A stretch of DNA of 64,000 bases from Vibrio aestivus. GTDB taxonomy: Bacteria; Pseudomonadota; Gammaproteobacteria; Enterobacterales; Vibrionaceae. The stretch's first letter is position 1; each line of letters starts with the position of its first letter. The position numbers were made by a program, and so were the translations under genes. Shown here in pieces: positions 42,155 to 53,094 of the stretch. The notes below the pieces were generated by a model. The model did no database searches. It was not told the DNA's origin and saw only the letters and a program-made list of their open reading frames with translations. The DNA lies in assembly GCA_003263845.1 (NCBI GenBank), contig JYJN01000059.1, positions 1 to 64,000 of the forward strand, given 5' to 3'.

Positions 42155-44094
42155 TTAACTCACCTTGAACTGCTTCAAAATCTCAGTAATATGCGCCGCT
42201 TTCTGCTGAGTAGATTCACACAACCTCGCCGTTTCACTCGCACCATGAGAGGTTTCTTGTCCAATGCCATTTATGTTAGACACACTGGAGTTTATCTCGT
42301 TAGCTGCTGCACCTTGCTGCTCCGTTGCAGAAGCAATCAAGTTGTTCATTTCAGTAATTTGAGATATCGACATCGCCACTTGCTCAATGGCCTGCCCCCC
42401 TTTCTCAGCTTGAACTACGCCTGACGACGCATGCTCTTGCGCTGTGTTCATCATTTCTACTGTATTGCGAACTTCCTTGCGTAGACCCTCAATCATGGTA
42501 TCAATCTCACCTGCAGACTCTTGAGTACGTGAAGCCAAACTTCTCACTTCATCCGCAACAACAGCAAAGCCACGCCCCTGCTCACCCGCTCGCGCAGCCT
42601 CAATAGCCGCATTCAAAGCAAGCAAATTAGTTTGCTCAGCAATACCTTTAATAACATCCAGCACAGACACGATCGTTTCCGTTTCTGTTTCTAAGCTGTG
42701 TACCGCTTGGCTCGACTTATCGATCTGCTCTGCGAGCGAGTTGATATGATTGATGGTGTTACCGATGATCTCTTTACTGCTCTTAGACTGCTGATCCGCT
42801 TGAATGGTTGCCGTTGATGCAGAGTTTGCATTGTGTGCCACTTCTTGAATGGTAATACTCATTTCGTTTATGGCGAGCCCAACTTGTTGGGTGTTTTCCT
42901 GCTGACCATTTACCCCTTCACTTGTTTGCAAACTGATTGCGGCCATATTTTCTGAGTAACCCAGTAGCTCTTTGTTCGCAAGGGTCAAATCTTCTACCGT
43001 GTTGCGAATCTTACTCACAAACGAGTTAAAGTTGGTCGCGAGCTGCGCCAATTCACCTTCACCGTGTACAGGGAGTTTGGTGGTGAGATCACCTTCACCC
43101 TTCGCGATATCCCGCAGCTGTCGAATCACCGCAGAGATAGGTTTGATGATAGCTGTTGTAATCAGAGTCGCCGCAACAACCCCAATGATCAAGCCAATAG
43201 AGCCCACCGATAAAATGGTCCAAGAGGTTGCTTGATTCACTTTCGCTAGCTCTGGGCCAAGGCTCGCCTGCTCATTTTGAACAGACTTATTAAACTCTTC
43301 CGCTTTTGCCATCAATTGCGGGCTCAGTTCACTTACAGACCCTTTGATGGCCGCGTCCCAATTAAGTACGGTATCTACCAATTCATTCGTGGTCGCAACA
43401 TAGTCTTTCGCTGATTTACGAGCCTGTACCAATACTTTCCGTTGAGTTGGATCGCGCACTAAACCGACTAACATCTGCAGTACTTTTTCAAACTCTTTGA
43501 ACTCTAAGCGAGTTGAGTTCACCGCAGCTTGATCGCGATTGTTTAAAAACTTCACTATCCCTAATCGACCAGCTTGCACATGAGATAGGCTTTTTGGCCA
43601 TAGTAGATTGCGGAAATATTGTTGCTTTTAAAGGCGTTATCAATCAAGCCAGTTAACGAACTGCGGAGTTCTTCACCCAGCACACTCAACCTTGCTGCAC
43701 CAACTTCTCGCTCTTTTTGAAGTGCTTCTATCTGACTAAATGCGCCTATGTAACTATCGTGAAGTGTTTTAGCTTCTTCCATAATTGCACTACGTTCTGG
43801 ATCCGATATCGCTCCGCTAATTTCGTCCAATTTGCCCTTGAGATTGCTAGCCGCTTCTTGATACACAGTGAGTGCTTGTTTGTCCCCTGAAATGATGTAT
43901 TCATTGGCCAATAGGCTCTCTTCAAGGAACTGAGCTCGAAGATTAGATGCATAGTTCGCATCATCTGCAAGCTCTTGATAAGACACAAATCCATCTGAGG
44001 CATTCTCTACCGACAGGTAACCTTTCACGGTAATGACCGTGATGATGACGAGCAGTAATCCAAAACCACTAATAATGAGTTTTCTAACCGACAT
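42155..44094 (-). CDS. Chemotaxis receptor with large helical (HBM-like) sensor domain (one frame break)
   Basis: About 646 residues. TM1 (7-27), a periplasmic all-helical domain of about 255 residues, TM2 (about 285-310), HAMP (IKPISAVIRQLRDIAKGEGDLT) and the MCP signalling region with [21 protein letters not shown]. The sensor length and helix content fit the helical bimodular class, shared by McpS and TorS. The break at 43579 (one C missing on +) restores KAYLMVQAGRLG. It lies 238 bases after a TorT-like gene; since TorT binds TorS through such a domain, this receptor may read the TorT-like protein. Confidence 0.85.
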
Positions 44095-44332
44095 ACGTTT
44101 TTCCCTTAAAGTAATAAACTGCCCGTCATACAGCGAGACACTTCATCCCCACTTCACTGTGTTCGAGCCCTTATTTTTGAACCATGGTTTTTCGGCTAAC
44201 GAGTAATCTTAAATGTCACTTTCTTGGTTTCCGATTTGGCCTCTTCCCTACCCATTACATTCACCCTTTTTAAAGAACCTGTAATAAGTCTATCCTTGAC
44301 GAGCTGAAAAGAGGCCGCTGTTTTAGCTGACA

Positions 44333-45448
44333 TCAATCCAACGTTGCCGCATACCCTTTCGGGCCAAATAACTTCTCGTAGGAATATTCATTGATGTTTG
44401 CTTTACTAAGGACTGGGATCAGTGGCCCAGTTCTGAATGGGAAATCCTGACCCGGTTTCTCATCTTCTAGCAATCGAACCATCATCCCCATTGCAATGCG
44501 AGCTTGGTCTACAGTCATATCTGCTGGTGCTGCTGCAATCGTGCCATTATTGATGCCGTCATACAGTGCAGGTGTGATGTAGGTACCAATCACTTTCGAG
44601 CTTTGACCCGTTTTAGAGATAACCGTTGGTGCTAATTCGGCAGCAACGGCATTACCAATAACGTAATCCACGTCTGGATATTCCTTTAGAGCAGCCGCAA
44701 GTAAATCCCCTTGTGCCTTAGCCGAGGTATCGCCCCACTTCACTGCGACAACATTCATCTCGCCAGGGAAGAAATCGGTCGCCGACTGAAAGCCTGTAAA
44801 GGAGTCATCTGCCCAGCCGGAGTTTTTCGGTCCGGGAAGGAACACCACATTCACCTTCTCTTTGCCCGCTTTCTCGGCATCATTGGCGACAAACTCTCCC
44901 GCGAGATACCCCATATCGTAGAAACTCACCAAGGATTTTGCTGAAATGTTCTGCGCTTCAATATCGTTGATCACTTCCACCACAGGAATGCCTTTGGTAT
45001 CAATGTCCTTCACAATATCGTTGTTGCCACTGTAGCTGATCGAGCCAAGAATGATGCCATCTACACCCATACCCACCAGCTCATTAAGCTGATCTTGTTG
45101 GGTACCAAGATTTGAGTAACCACCCGCCTCTTTAAGTACAAGCTCCACATTCAACCTTTCAGCTTCGCTGGTGAGGCCATAGCTCACCGCATGCCAGTAA
45201 GAATCTTGCACATGAGGGATACTGATCCCGATGCGAAGTTTCTTTTCTGGTGCAGCAGGCAGCTTCCAAGTCTCAATGATTGGCCCACGAAGGCTCAGAG
45301 CTTGCTGACCTGGATTCTTCTGACCCACATCGTAGTTCCCGTAAAAACTGCCCACAGACATCTCTTCTGCGTAGCTCAGAGGGACTGCAAAACTGCCTAC
45401 GGCAACTGCAGCACATATCGTGCTCGTTAAAAATTTTCTATTTATCAT
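44333..45448 (-). CDS. TorT-like periplasmic binding protein
   Basis: 371 residues, signal peptide (cleavage near SYA-EEM), type I periplasmic-binding fold. RIGISIPHVQDSYWHAVSYG and LKEAGGYSNLGTQQDQL match E. coli TorT, which binds TMAO and signals to the TorS kinase. No torS, torR or TMAO reductase gene is here. Instead it follows amidase and decarboxylase genes (49 bases after the amidase), and a chemoreceptor comes next. The ligand may be an amine other than TMAO. SD AGGAG. Confidence 0.8.
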   Translation of the reverse strand: MINRKFLTSTICAAVAVGSFAVPLSYAEEMSVGSFYGNYDVGQKNPGQQALSLRGPIIETWKLPAAPEKKLRIGISIPHVQDSYWHAVSYGLTSEAERLNVELVLKEAGGYSNLGTQQDQLNELVGMGVDGIILGSISYSGNNDIVKDIDTKGIPVVEVINDIEAQNISAKSLVSFYDMGYLAGEFVANDAEKAGKEKVNVVFLPGPKNSGWADDSFTGFQSATDFFPGEMNVVAVKWGDTSAKAQGDLLAAALKEYPDVDYVIGNAVAAELAPTVISKTGQSSKVIGTYITPALYDGINNGTIAAAPADMTVDQARIAMGMMVRLLEDEKPGQDFPFRTGPLIPVLSKANINEYSYEKLFGPKGYAATLD

Positions 45449-45497
45449 TTTTCTCTCCTAGCGTTTTTCCAACCGACGGCTCGTTGGCAAAATGGCC

Positions 45498-46586
45498 TCA
45501 TGAATCTTCATGTCTATTGTTCGGATTTTGGGGATAGCGATAGGTGCTGCCATCTGGCAAAGTCGCTTCCATCTTAGTTAAGGCAGCATAAAGCTCTGGT
45601 CGTCTGTCTTTGATGTAATCACTTTCGCCATAAGGATGGGTTGGCAAGTAGTTACCCGGCACACAGTCCGCCACCAGCAGCGTAGGCATGTTATTCGCGT
45701 GCGCGAGCATCTCTCCGTATGGATCAGCAATGGCACTGTTACCTAAATAGACGCCAGACAAGCTGCCATCAGAACGGAACTGCCTCATGGCATGGTTGGC
45801 ATAGACGGTAAACATCTTATTGCTGTATGCATTACCCGGTATCGCTGTTTTGGAAATGTCAGGGTAAGTCCACGAACTAAAGAACGTGCCATCGGCGTTG
45901 ACCGTGCCGACGTCTGCTGCAGTCGGGGCGAGCACCACTTGTGTACCTTTGAGCGCATAGATTCGGTATAGCTCAGGGAACTCAGCTTCATAGCAATTAA
46001 GGAGACCCACGTTGATCCCATTCACTGGAATTGGAATGTAAGCCTCTTCTGGGTCATTCACATAAGGGAACTTCCAATTCGTTTTTTCGCCTGTTCCCCA
46101 AAGGTGGCATTTTCGATAGTTACGAAGCACGCCACCTTCTTTGTCGATCATCACGATGCTGTCGTAATGCTCTTGAGTATCCGGATCAACTTCCGCGTAA
46201 GGGCAGACAATCGCCAGATTGTTCTTGCGTGCAATAGGGCCCACGAGCTCCTGCACTTGCACCTCTGTCCGCACAACATTCTCAATGTCGTTAGGCAAAA
46301 TGTTATAACCGCACAAGAAAAGCTCAGGCAGAACGAGAATCTGGGCTTGATAGCCTGCCGCCTTACCTGCCCACTCTTCCAAACACTTTAGGTTATGGTC
46401 TATGGCAGCTTTATCTCCGGCTAATCCTTCACCTTGATACACCGCAATGCGAAGTCCTTCCCCCTCTTTAGGGGCGTCGGTTCCGGTCAGGCACATTTTC
46501 ACCATTGGATAACGACAATCTGTGATGGTTTCACCGAGTGGGCACATATTGCCGTAATTATTTAACTGATTAACGTCGATTCCCAT
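45498..46586 (-). CDS. Nitrilase-superfamily amidase, DavA/R-amidase-like
   Basis: 362 residues. The Glu-Lys-Cys triad is visible: LPELFLCGYN, YRKCHLWGTGEK and LNCYEAEFPE. The core RIAVYQGEG...LAIVCPYAE...ALKGTQVVLAPTA resembles delta-aminovaleramidase (DavA) and R-amidase, which release ammonia from small amides. A ~40-residue N-terminal extension with three Cys is unusual. GGAG SD; 12 bases after the decarboxylase gene, so co-transcribed. A pathway in which one enzyme's product feeds the other is plausible but not shown. Confidence 0.8.
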   Translation of the reverse strand: MGIDVNQLNNYGNMCPLGETITDCRYPMVKMCLTGTDAPKEGEGLRIAVYQGEGLAGDKAAIDHNLKCLEEWAGKAAGYQAQILVLPELFLCGYNILPNDIENVVRTEVQVQELVGPIARKNNLAIVCPYAEVDPDTQEHYDSIVMIDKEGGVLRNYRKCHLWGTGEKTNWKFPYVNDPEEAYIPIPVNGINVGLLNCYEAEFPELYRIYALKGTQVVLAPTAADVGTVNADGTFFSSWTYPDISKTAIPGNAYSNKMFTVYANHAMRQFRSDGSLSGVYLGNSAIADPYGEMLAHANNMPTLLVADCVPGNYLPTHPYGESDYIKDRRPELYAALTKMEATLPDGSTYRYPQNPNNRHEDS

Positions 46587-46598
46587 GAGCTCTCTCCA

Positions 46599-48175
46599 CT
46601 AGATTCTTGATGCGTTGTAGGGTTTGCGTTTATGGATTCGCAAAGGTTGAGTTGATGTGCTATCTCGAACTACAAGTTCCTCTACAACCGTCGCCATGTG
46701 TTTGACCATAGAGTCAATTTGCTCAGCTGTGATTACCTGTCTCACAACGATGCGGAAAACGTAAGGGCCGTCCGCTTTTTCTGGATCGGTCGTTGGAAGC
46801 TGGTAGGAAGCAATAATCCAGCCGTACTCACGCATTTCATCGGCAAAATCTGGCATCTTGAAGATACCTTTTTTACCCTCCTTAAATTTAAACACGACGA
46901 TTGGGTAATAAATGTTATCGCTAATCGGAGTGAACACATTCCCAAGAGTTGGGTTGTCCATAATGCTGTTAATGAGATGGTCGGTATTATCCATGCAGTT
47001 ATCGAGCACCGCTTGATAACCTGAACGTCCCCAGCTCAAGAAATTGTAGTACTGGCTTATGATCACCCCAGACCCACGCGAGAAATTCACCGTGTAATCG
47101 ACGAAGCTGCCACCTAGATAGGTAATGTTGTAAATCAGATCGGGGTCTACCACATCTTTATTGCGAAATAGCACCGACCCCATACCTGGGTAAACCATGC
47201 CAAACTTATGATTTGAAATATTAATTGAGCGCACTCGCTTGGTATGCTTAAAATCGAATCTAACTGCGTTGTGCCCTTGATCTTCAGCTCGGCGATTAGT
47301 GAAAGGAAGTATGAAGCCACCGCTTGCACCATCTACATGAATCGGGATATCGACGCTGGTTTCATCAACATGCATAGAGCAGTACGCCTCCACCGCATTA
47401 TCAATACCTTCGGTGTCGTCGCCATTGCCAGTAAAGGTCGTCCCAGCAATCGAACCCACTGCCATAACAAGCTCGCCAACTGTACGCTGATCGAGCGTTG
47501 GCAAGTACTCATCAGGATATTCACACAAGGCTATGATTTCTTCGCGGTAGATACTGTCTTTGATTGTGCAATGTAGCACTTCTGCGACATCACCCCCGTT
47601 AGGGAATATTTGTCATCGCCCATCGATACATACAACGCACCAACATCGTAGTAGCGACAGTACTTATCCCAACAGCCATGAACATGAGTACTCATCAACA
47701 AAAAAGGACGATCTAGAGGGTTTCGATGAGGGTTGGCTTTGTTGCAGTTTTGCCAGTGTTTACGGTGAGCGATTAAGGCAAGCATTATTGCTTCAGAAGA
47801 ACCCACCGTTACAGAACCATAAAAGCCTTCGCTCTTGTCTGGATCGTTGTCTTCTGGCGCAAATTCAGTACCCAACATCTCACCCATCATTCGGATCAGG
47901 CGTTTTTCAATCAAAGAGCTTTGTGGGTACTCTTCATGGTCGATAAAGTTTTTATCTAAGTTTTCTTGGATGAGTTTTTCAGCGTAGTCATCCATCCAAG
48001 TGTTAACATAAGTTGCAAGATTGAGAGCGGGGCTCCCATCGAGATTGAGCGAGTCTTTAATCATTCGGTACGCCGACTCCGGAGACATTGGGTCTTCGGG
48101 GATTCGAGTTTTGGGTACGTTCTGCTTAAACTCTTGTCGCCCATATACAGGCAGCATTGAATTATCCTTAGCCAT
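46599..48175 (-). CDS. PLP-dependent decarboxylase, glutamate decarboxylase family (one frame break)
   Basis: About 525 residues, longer than E. coli GadB (466). VTVGSSEAIMLA, GTTFTGNGDD, IPIHVDGASGGFILPF, and the PLP Lys in SNHKFGMVYPGMG fit group II decarboxylases of the GAD type, which remove the alpha-carboxyl of glutamate or a close relative. The break at 47593-47597 (a C5 run on + that should be C6) restores TGGDVAEVLHCT. GAGGAAAG SD. First gene of the set with amidase and TorT-like genes. No antiporter such as GadC is adjacent, arguing against a plain acid-resistance role. Confidence 0.8.
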
Positions 48176-48622
48176 CTAACTTTCCTCATCATAATCAGAA
48201 GTTATGTCCCTCTTTTACAAGGGAAACTGTGCATCTGCGTACTGACTCGCCGTTTACAAATTTTGTTATTATTCAGGGTAAAGCATGTAATAAACTGGCT
48301 TTCTACGCTGCGGGTATCTCAATCCTTCGTTTCATAAACGGTATAAATCGTTTATTACCCAAATATGCAATTTAATTAATAGCACAACGATGCACAGCTT
48401 CCAGTGAAGGTGTGACTTTTTGATTAACTTGAAGTGAAATTTGAGTGATTGGTTAGGTTATGGGTCAATAACGTAGGTATGGGAGCAGTGTCGCTATTTT
48501 TTGTCGAGTATGATGCGACGATCGACACGGCATACAAGATATATAACGGGCACAAAGAATTGCTCAGAAAGAGCAATTAAACGGCCATCATAGCTCTTGG
48601 AGACATTTGTTCTTACAGACAT
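48176..48622. other. Intergenic region before the decarboxylase operon
   Basis: Holds the leftward promoter of the decarboxylase set and a hairpin (48558-48578) after the cyclase gene. No recognisable operator. Confidence 0.4.
48558..48578 (-). terminator. Weak terminator hairpin of the diguanylate cyclase gene
   Basis: 8-bp arms AATTGCTC and GAGCAATT with loop AGAAA; on the minus strand CTTTG follows, a poor T-run. Confidence 0.4.
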
Positions 48623-50938
48623 TTAACTGCTCAGCGTTTCTTCACTCATCGCATCAAACACACAATAGCGGTTTTTGCCCTGCTGTTTGGCTGCATACAT
48701 AGCATGATCGGCCTGTCTTAACAGTTGATCACCATCGAAGTGCTCAGCCTGTGGAAAATACGTGACGCCCAAGCTAGCAGAGACCTGCAAAGAATGGTTC
48801 TCATAGAAGATGGGAGCGGAAATCGCAGACAGAATTCGATTCAAGCACGGGGTGGCGTCTTCAAAAGTATTGAGATCTGAAAGCACAATAGCGAACTCGT
48901 CACCACCCAGCCGCCCAACAGTGTCGGTTTCTCTAACTTGAATCACAAGCCGATTAGAAACTTCTCGTAAAACGAAATCTCCCGCATCATGACCGTGGTC
49001 ATCATTGATTTGCTTAAAACCATCCAGATCAAGGAAAACAACCGCAAACTTGTCGCCGCGTCTTTGAGAATTATTTAGGTGCTGTTCTAAACGAGAGGTT
49101 AATAAAGCGCGGTTTGGTAATCCTGTTAAAATGTCGTGCAATGCTGCGTTTTCCATCTCTGCTTCTCGCTTTTCTGCTCGCTGATATCGCTGAACGTTGC
49201 CACTAAAAGATCACCAGCCCAAGCGCCATTGAGCAACATGTACTTCTGGGTACCATCTTTGCAATTTACGTTGACTTCCATCGACTCGATGATTTCATGA
49301 TTGGATTTGGATCGTTCTACCCGATTTTGCCATGCGGCAAGCACTTCGTTTCGATACTCTATATCTTGGTACGCTTTAGCAAACCAATCGCGAATAGTAG
49401 GTATTTCTTCAAGTTTCCAACCGAAAATTTTAGTAAATGCTGGATTCACATACTCGATCTTTCCACGCTCACTTGCCCAAGCAATAGCAACATTAGCCGA
49501 ATTTACAATTGCTTCGAGCTTTTGGTTAGCGTCTTTAATGGCTTGCTCTGACTTTTTCCTTTCGGTGATATCGCGCACAGACGCATAGAGGAAGACTTCC
49601 TCATCGATGCTCACCACTTTGGTTGTTACTTCGGCTGGATAGGTTGTACCGTTTTTCTTTCTGTGCAGAGTCTCGAAAGTCTTGGGCATCTGAATCAGAT
49701 CGTTGATCACATCTTCGACCTGATCGTCTGGCATTTGCCCTTCCCAATCTCGGACATTCAGTTGCAATGCCTCTTCACGAGAATATCCAAGCATGTGTCC
49801 AAATGCGTGGCTACACTCTACGACATCACCGTATCGATTTAAAATGTGTATCCCGTCACTCGCTTGCTCCAAGATGACTTGGAGTCGGTCGCGCTGCATC
49901 TTACTGAGCTTTTCCGCCTGACTTCTTAACGTCACTTCACTGGTTAAGTTGAGCGTCGCCGCTTCGAGTGCCAGATCTCGCAGCTTCCTCTGGTGAATAT
50001 CCTGAAGTGAACCTGCCATTTCTGTGGGGTTGTTATCTTTGTCTTTCAAAGAGTGCCCCATTACTCTGAACCAGCGATAGGCACCACTTTTTTCACGCAA
50101 TCGGAACTCAACTTGAAAATCACTCCCTTCATTAAAGTGCGCTTCTAAAGCCGCTATTGTAGGCTCCCTGTCATCGGGATGAAGTCGATTTTTCCACTCT
50201 TTAAAGCTCGGCTCGATTTCATTGTTTTTAAAGCCAAGTAATGTAAAGAATTGCTCCGACCAATAGGCTTCGTTACTTACCGCTTTCCAAGACCAGATAC
50301 CCACACCAGTGCCTTCAACCGCTAAGTCATACAACATCTTGCTCTCTAGCAGCTCTTTTTCAGAGTGCTTTTTAAGCCAGAATAGTCTTGTCATCAGCCC
50401 AATAATGGCCAGCAGAATAATCAAGGCTAGGCCCATAAGCAGGTTGATGGTATCGGACTTTTTCTGAATGCTTTCGGTCTGATCTTCCACCAACTTCTCT
50501 AGTCGAGTTTGATAGTGCCACAGCTCCGCCGCCATGTTTCGTTCGGGGGAAATATCTTTGATAATGGAGAACAGAAGTTTCCTTCCTTGATACTCAATAG
50601 GAGAAGAGTGCACCTCTACAGTTTTGATCGTGCCATCCGCCAATTTATGGCGAAACACAAAGAAGTTTCGGCCCTCTGTCGCCGCCAATTTTCGCTCGGC
50701 GGCCACTTGCTCGGCAGAAAGCTGATTGATTTGTTGAATTTTCATTGAGGTGAGAGAAGGATAACCATAAAACTCTTCCGAGGAGCCGTTCGCTTCAACG
50801 ATCTCTCCACTTACAGGGTCGATTAAGAGCTTGATGGCGTTGTGCTTATGGAACGCGTCGATAAACGTTGTATCAGCCACCGATTTTTGTGTGACGATAA
50901 ATAAAAAACAGTCCTAAAAACCAAATGGTCCTGCGCAT
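48623..50938 (-). CDS. Membrane-bound PAS/GGDEF diguanylate cyclase (two frame breaks)
   Basis: About 771 residues. Repair at 50903-50908 (A6 to A5 on +) extends the protein to ATG 50938 and adds a membrane anchor, WFLGLFLFIV. A periplasmic PAS-like domain (about 30-160), TM2 (INLLMGLALIILLAIIGLM), at least three cytoplasmic PAS domains (about 210-330, 350-470, 480-600) and GGDEF follow. The active site GRLGGDEFAIVL and the inhibitory site RETD five residues before it are intact, so an active, product-inhibited c-di-GMP synthase is expected. The second break, T4 at 49170-49173 (+), restores EQKKREAEMENAAL. Without repair no anchor is encoded. Confidence 0.85.
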
Positions 50939-51253
50939 ATCGAGTCATTCCAATCCATGCATTGAGCAATGAAAGCACGATGGTAAATTTCATTGCATTA
51001 TCTTTCCATTGACAACTATAGCAAATAACTATTAATCATCTGTTTGTACCACAGGTTAGTGGTCCATGCACAGAACCAAAGTGCTACTTTGAAGACGAAA
51101 GTTGTACTATTTCTGGGACTGTGGTGTTTATCATTTAAAAAGTGATCGATTTACCTACCCAATAAAGTAAATAACAGTAAACGTTCAGATTACGTTCATT
51201 GAGCCGTGTTATTGTCTGCCTCAATCAACGTTCGATAGGAAAGAGAACTCTTA
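50939..51253. other. Divergent intergenic region
   Basis: Promoters for the cyclase (-) and YdjM-like (+) genes. A TTGACA at 51009 lacks a well-spaced -10. Nothing else seen. Confidence 0.4.
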
Positions 51254-52264
51254 ATGGATTCAGTTACCCAAGCCGCATTAGGCGCGACAGTTGCAGGCGC
51301 AATTGCTGGTAAACGATGTAATGCTAAAGTGCTGCTAATGGGTGCCGCTCTTGGCACATTGCCCGATTTAGATGTTATGCTCGATTACGGAGATGCCGTT
51401 GAGAACACCATCAAGCATCGTGGATTTAGCCATTCAATCTTTGTATTGCTTCCGTTTTCTTGGCTCATCTCCAAGCTATATACACGATTCAGGCCTGATG
51501 AGTTCTGGACTATGTCGCGTGTGTTTCTTCTCACCGCGAGCGTGTTGATTACTCACGCCCTGCTTGATGCGATGACCACCTATGGCACCCAATTGATTTG
51601 GCCGATACAAGGCTATTTCTCGGTTAACAATGTCTTTATTATCGACCCACTTTACACCTTACCACTCTTGGCTGCGATTCTTGTTGGGCTGTTTTCGAGC
51701 AAGCGCGGAGGGCAATGGTGCCGTGCCGTCGTCGCTATCTCAACCTTGTATTTAGGTTGGGGCTTTGCCTCTCAGCAAGTCATTGAATCGCGAGTCGAGC
51801 AGAACTTAGCAGCGCACAATATTCCCAACCAGCAAGTGCTGATTACACCGACACCATTCAACACGGTGCTGTGGCGCGTAGTTGTGATGGATGACGGTCA
51901 GTATTGGGAAGGATTGGCGTCACTGCTAGATAGCGACTCCAACATTGATTTCATCGCTCGTCCTCTTGGTGATTGGCCACTTGAAGACAAACCGAACACG
52001 TTAAAAGGCCTACAAGCTTTCTCCGGTAACTTCCTCAACTACCGAGTGCAAGACGACGCACTGATTGTATCGGACCTTCGCCTTGGCATGTCAGACAGCC
52101 TACCGTTTGAGTTTATCTTCGCAGAGAAGCGAGAAGATGGAGAGTGGGAACTGCTCAATTCGACTCTGCGCTATCCAAGTGAACGCAATCTAGATGTACT
52201 CGGTCAGCTTTGGGCAAGGCTAAAAGGCGACCAAAATATTGATGCTAATTTGCAGTCGTTATGA
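51254..52264 (+). CDS. YdjM/DUF457-like membrane-bound metal-dependent hydrolase
   Basis: 336 residues. N-terminal DSVTQAALGATVAGAIAG, LPDLDV and HRGFSHS carry the Asp/His residues of the DUF457 family (LexA-regulated YdjM in E. coli), and HALLDAMTTYG adds more. TMs lie at about 60-78, 90-107 and 128-150; the last ~150 residues are soluble. The activity is unproven in the family. AGGAAAG SD. Monocistronic, convergent with thiE. Confidence 0.8.
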   Translation: MDSVTQAALGATVAGAIAGKRCNAKVLLMGAALGTLPDLDVMLDYGDAVENTIKHRGFSHSIFVLLPFSWLISKLYTRFRPDEFWTMSRVFLLTASVLITHALLDAMTTYGTQLIWPIQGYFSVNNVFIIDPLYTLPLLAAILVGLFSSKRGGQWCRAVVAISTLYLGWGFASQQVIESRVEQNLAAHNIPNQQVLITPTPFNTVLWRVVVMDDGQYWEGLASLLDSDSNIDFIARPLGDWPLEDKPNTLKGLQAFSGNFLNYRVQDDALIVSDLRLGMSDSLPFEFIFAEKREDGEWELLNSTLRYPSERNLDVLGQLWARLKGDQNIDANLQSL

Positions 52265-52297
52265 AGATGCGTTCTAGACACTAAAACTAATAAACCA

Positions 52298-52326
52298 AAA
52301 CGCCCTACTACAATAATGGGGCGTTT
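52298..52326. terminator. Bidirectional terminator after the YdjM-like gene and thiE
   Basis: Arms AAACGCCC and GGGCGTTT with a loop of about 12; T-rich on both sides. Confidence 0.65.
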
Positions 52327-52349
52327 GTACTTTCAAGAGAATGACACTT

Positions 52350-52963
52350 TTAATTCATCAACTTCAATAGTTCTTTAGATGCTTTTTTGGGATCATCGGC
52401 GTGGCAAATCGCAGAAACTAACGCTAAGCATGAACACCCGTTGCCGTCAGCTCGGGAATGTTAGACTCATTGATGCCCCCTATCCCAACGATCGGTAACT
52501 CCGTCTGATTTAACGCATAGCTAAGCCCCTTTAAGCCCCAATGCATCTTGGTGTTTGTCTTAGTCGGCGTGGCAAAGATGGCGCTCAGCCCGATGTAATC
52601 AATAGGCAGGCTCTCGGCTTGGGCAAGTTGCTCTTCATTTTCGATAGAAAGGCCTAGAATTTTGTTTTCGCCAATCAATCGGCGCGCCGTTGTCGCTGGC
52701 ATGTCGGTTTGGCCTAAATGCACACCGTCAGCATCAACGGCAAGTGCCACATCGACTCTGTCATTGATGATCAACGGAACACCGGTTCCCGCTAGAATAG
52801 CCTTTACTGCTTCCGCTCTTTCAATAAATGCCCGCACGTCACCATGCTTTTCCCTCACTTGAACCATAGTGACGCCACCCGCAACGGCCTGTTCTACCAC
52901 CCACTTTAAGGTTTCGAGATCTTGTTGATCATCGGTCACGAGATACAGTTTATATGGGTTCAT
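52350..52963 (-). CDS. thiE: Thiamine-phosphate synthase (one frame break)
   Basis: About 204 residues. ThiE couples HMP pyrophosphate with thiazole phosphate to make thiamine phosphate. KLYLVTDD, GVTMVQVREK, LIINDRVDVAL, DGVHLGQTD and IVGIGGI are its phosphate and pyrophosphate motifs. ATG 52963 gives the normal length. One C is missing at 52429 (+); repair extends the protein from VHA to VHGLALVSAICHADDP, ending at 52350. Last gene of the salvage operon. Confidence 0.9.
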
Positions 52964-53026
52964 ATCCACTCTTTTCGGTTTCATTTTTTTAAGTAACTCG
53001 TCGAATTTTATCTTACCCAACGAAAT

Positions 53027-53047
53027 AGCGCCTCATAAAGAGGCGCT
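53027..53047 (-). repeat. Hairpin between thiM and thiE
   Basis: 8-bp arms AGCGCCTC and GAGGCGCT with loop ATAAA. Only a short T tract follows on the minus strand, so it may be an mRNA processing or attenuation site inside the operon. Confidence 0.45.
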
Positions 53048-53094
53048 TACGCAAAACAAAGTTAGTTTATGCAGCAACTAATAGAAATCATGAC

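Noticed and set aside
44333..45448. A TMAO respiration (tor) locus
   Set aside because: No torS, torR, torC or torA in the window; only the TorT-like protein is present.
46599..48175. Acid-resistance gad system
   Set aside because: No GadC antiporter or gad regulator nearby; the neighbours suggest another metabolic role.
48623..50938. Separate GGDEF and PAS genes
   Set aside because: One missing base in an A/T4 run joins them through a typical PAS-GGDEF linker.
51009..51040. TTGACA promoter for the YdjM-like gene
   Set aside because: No -10 at proper spacing, and it is over 200 bases from the gene.
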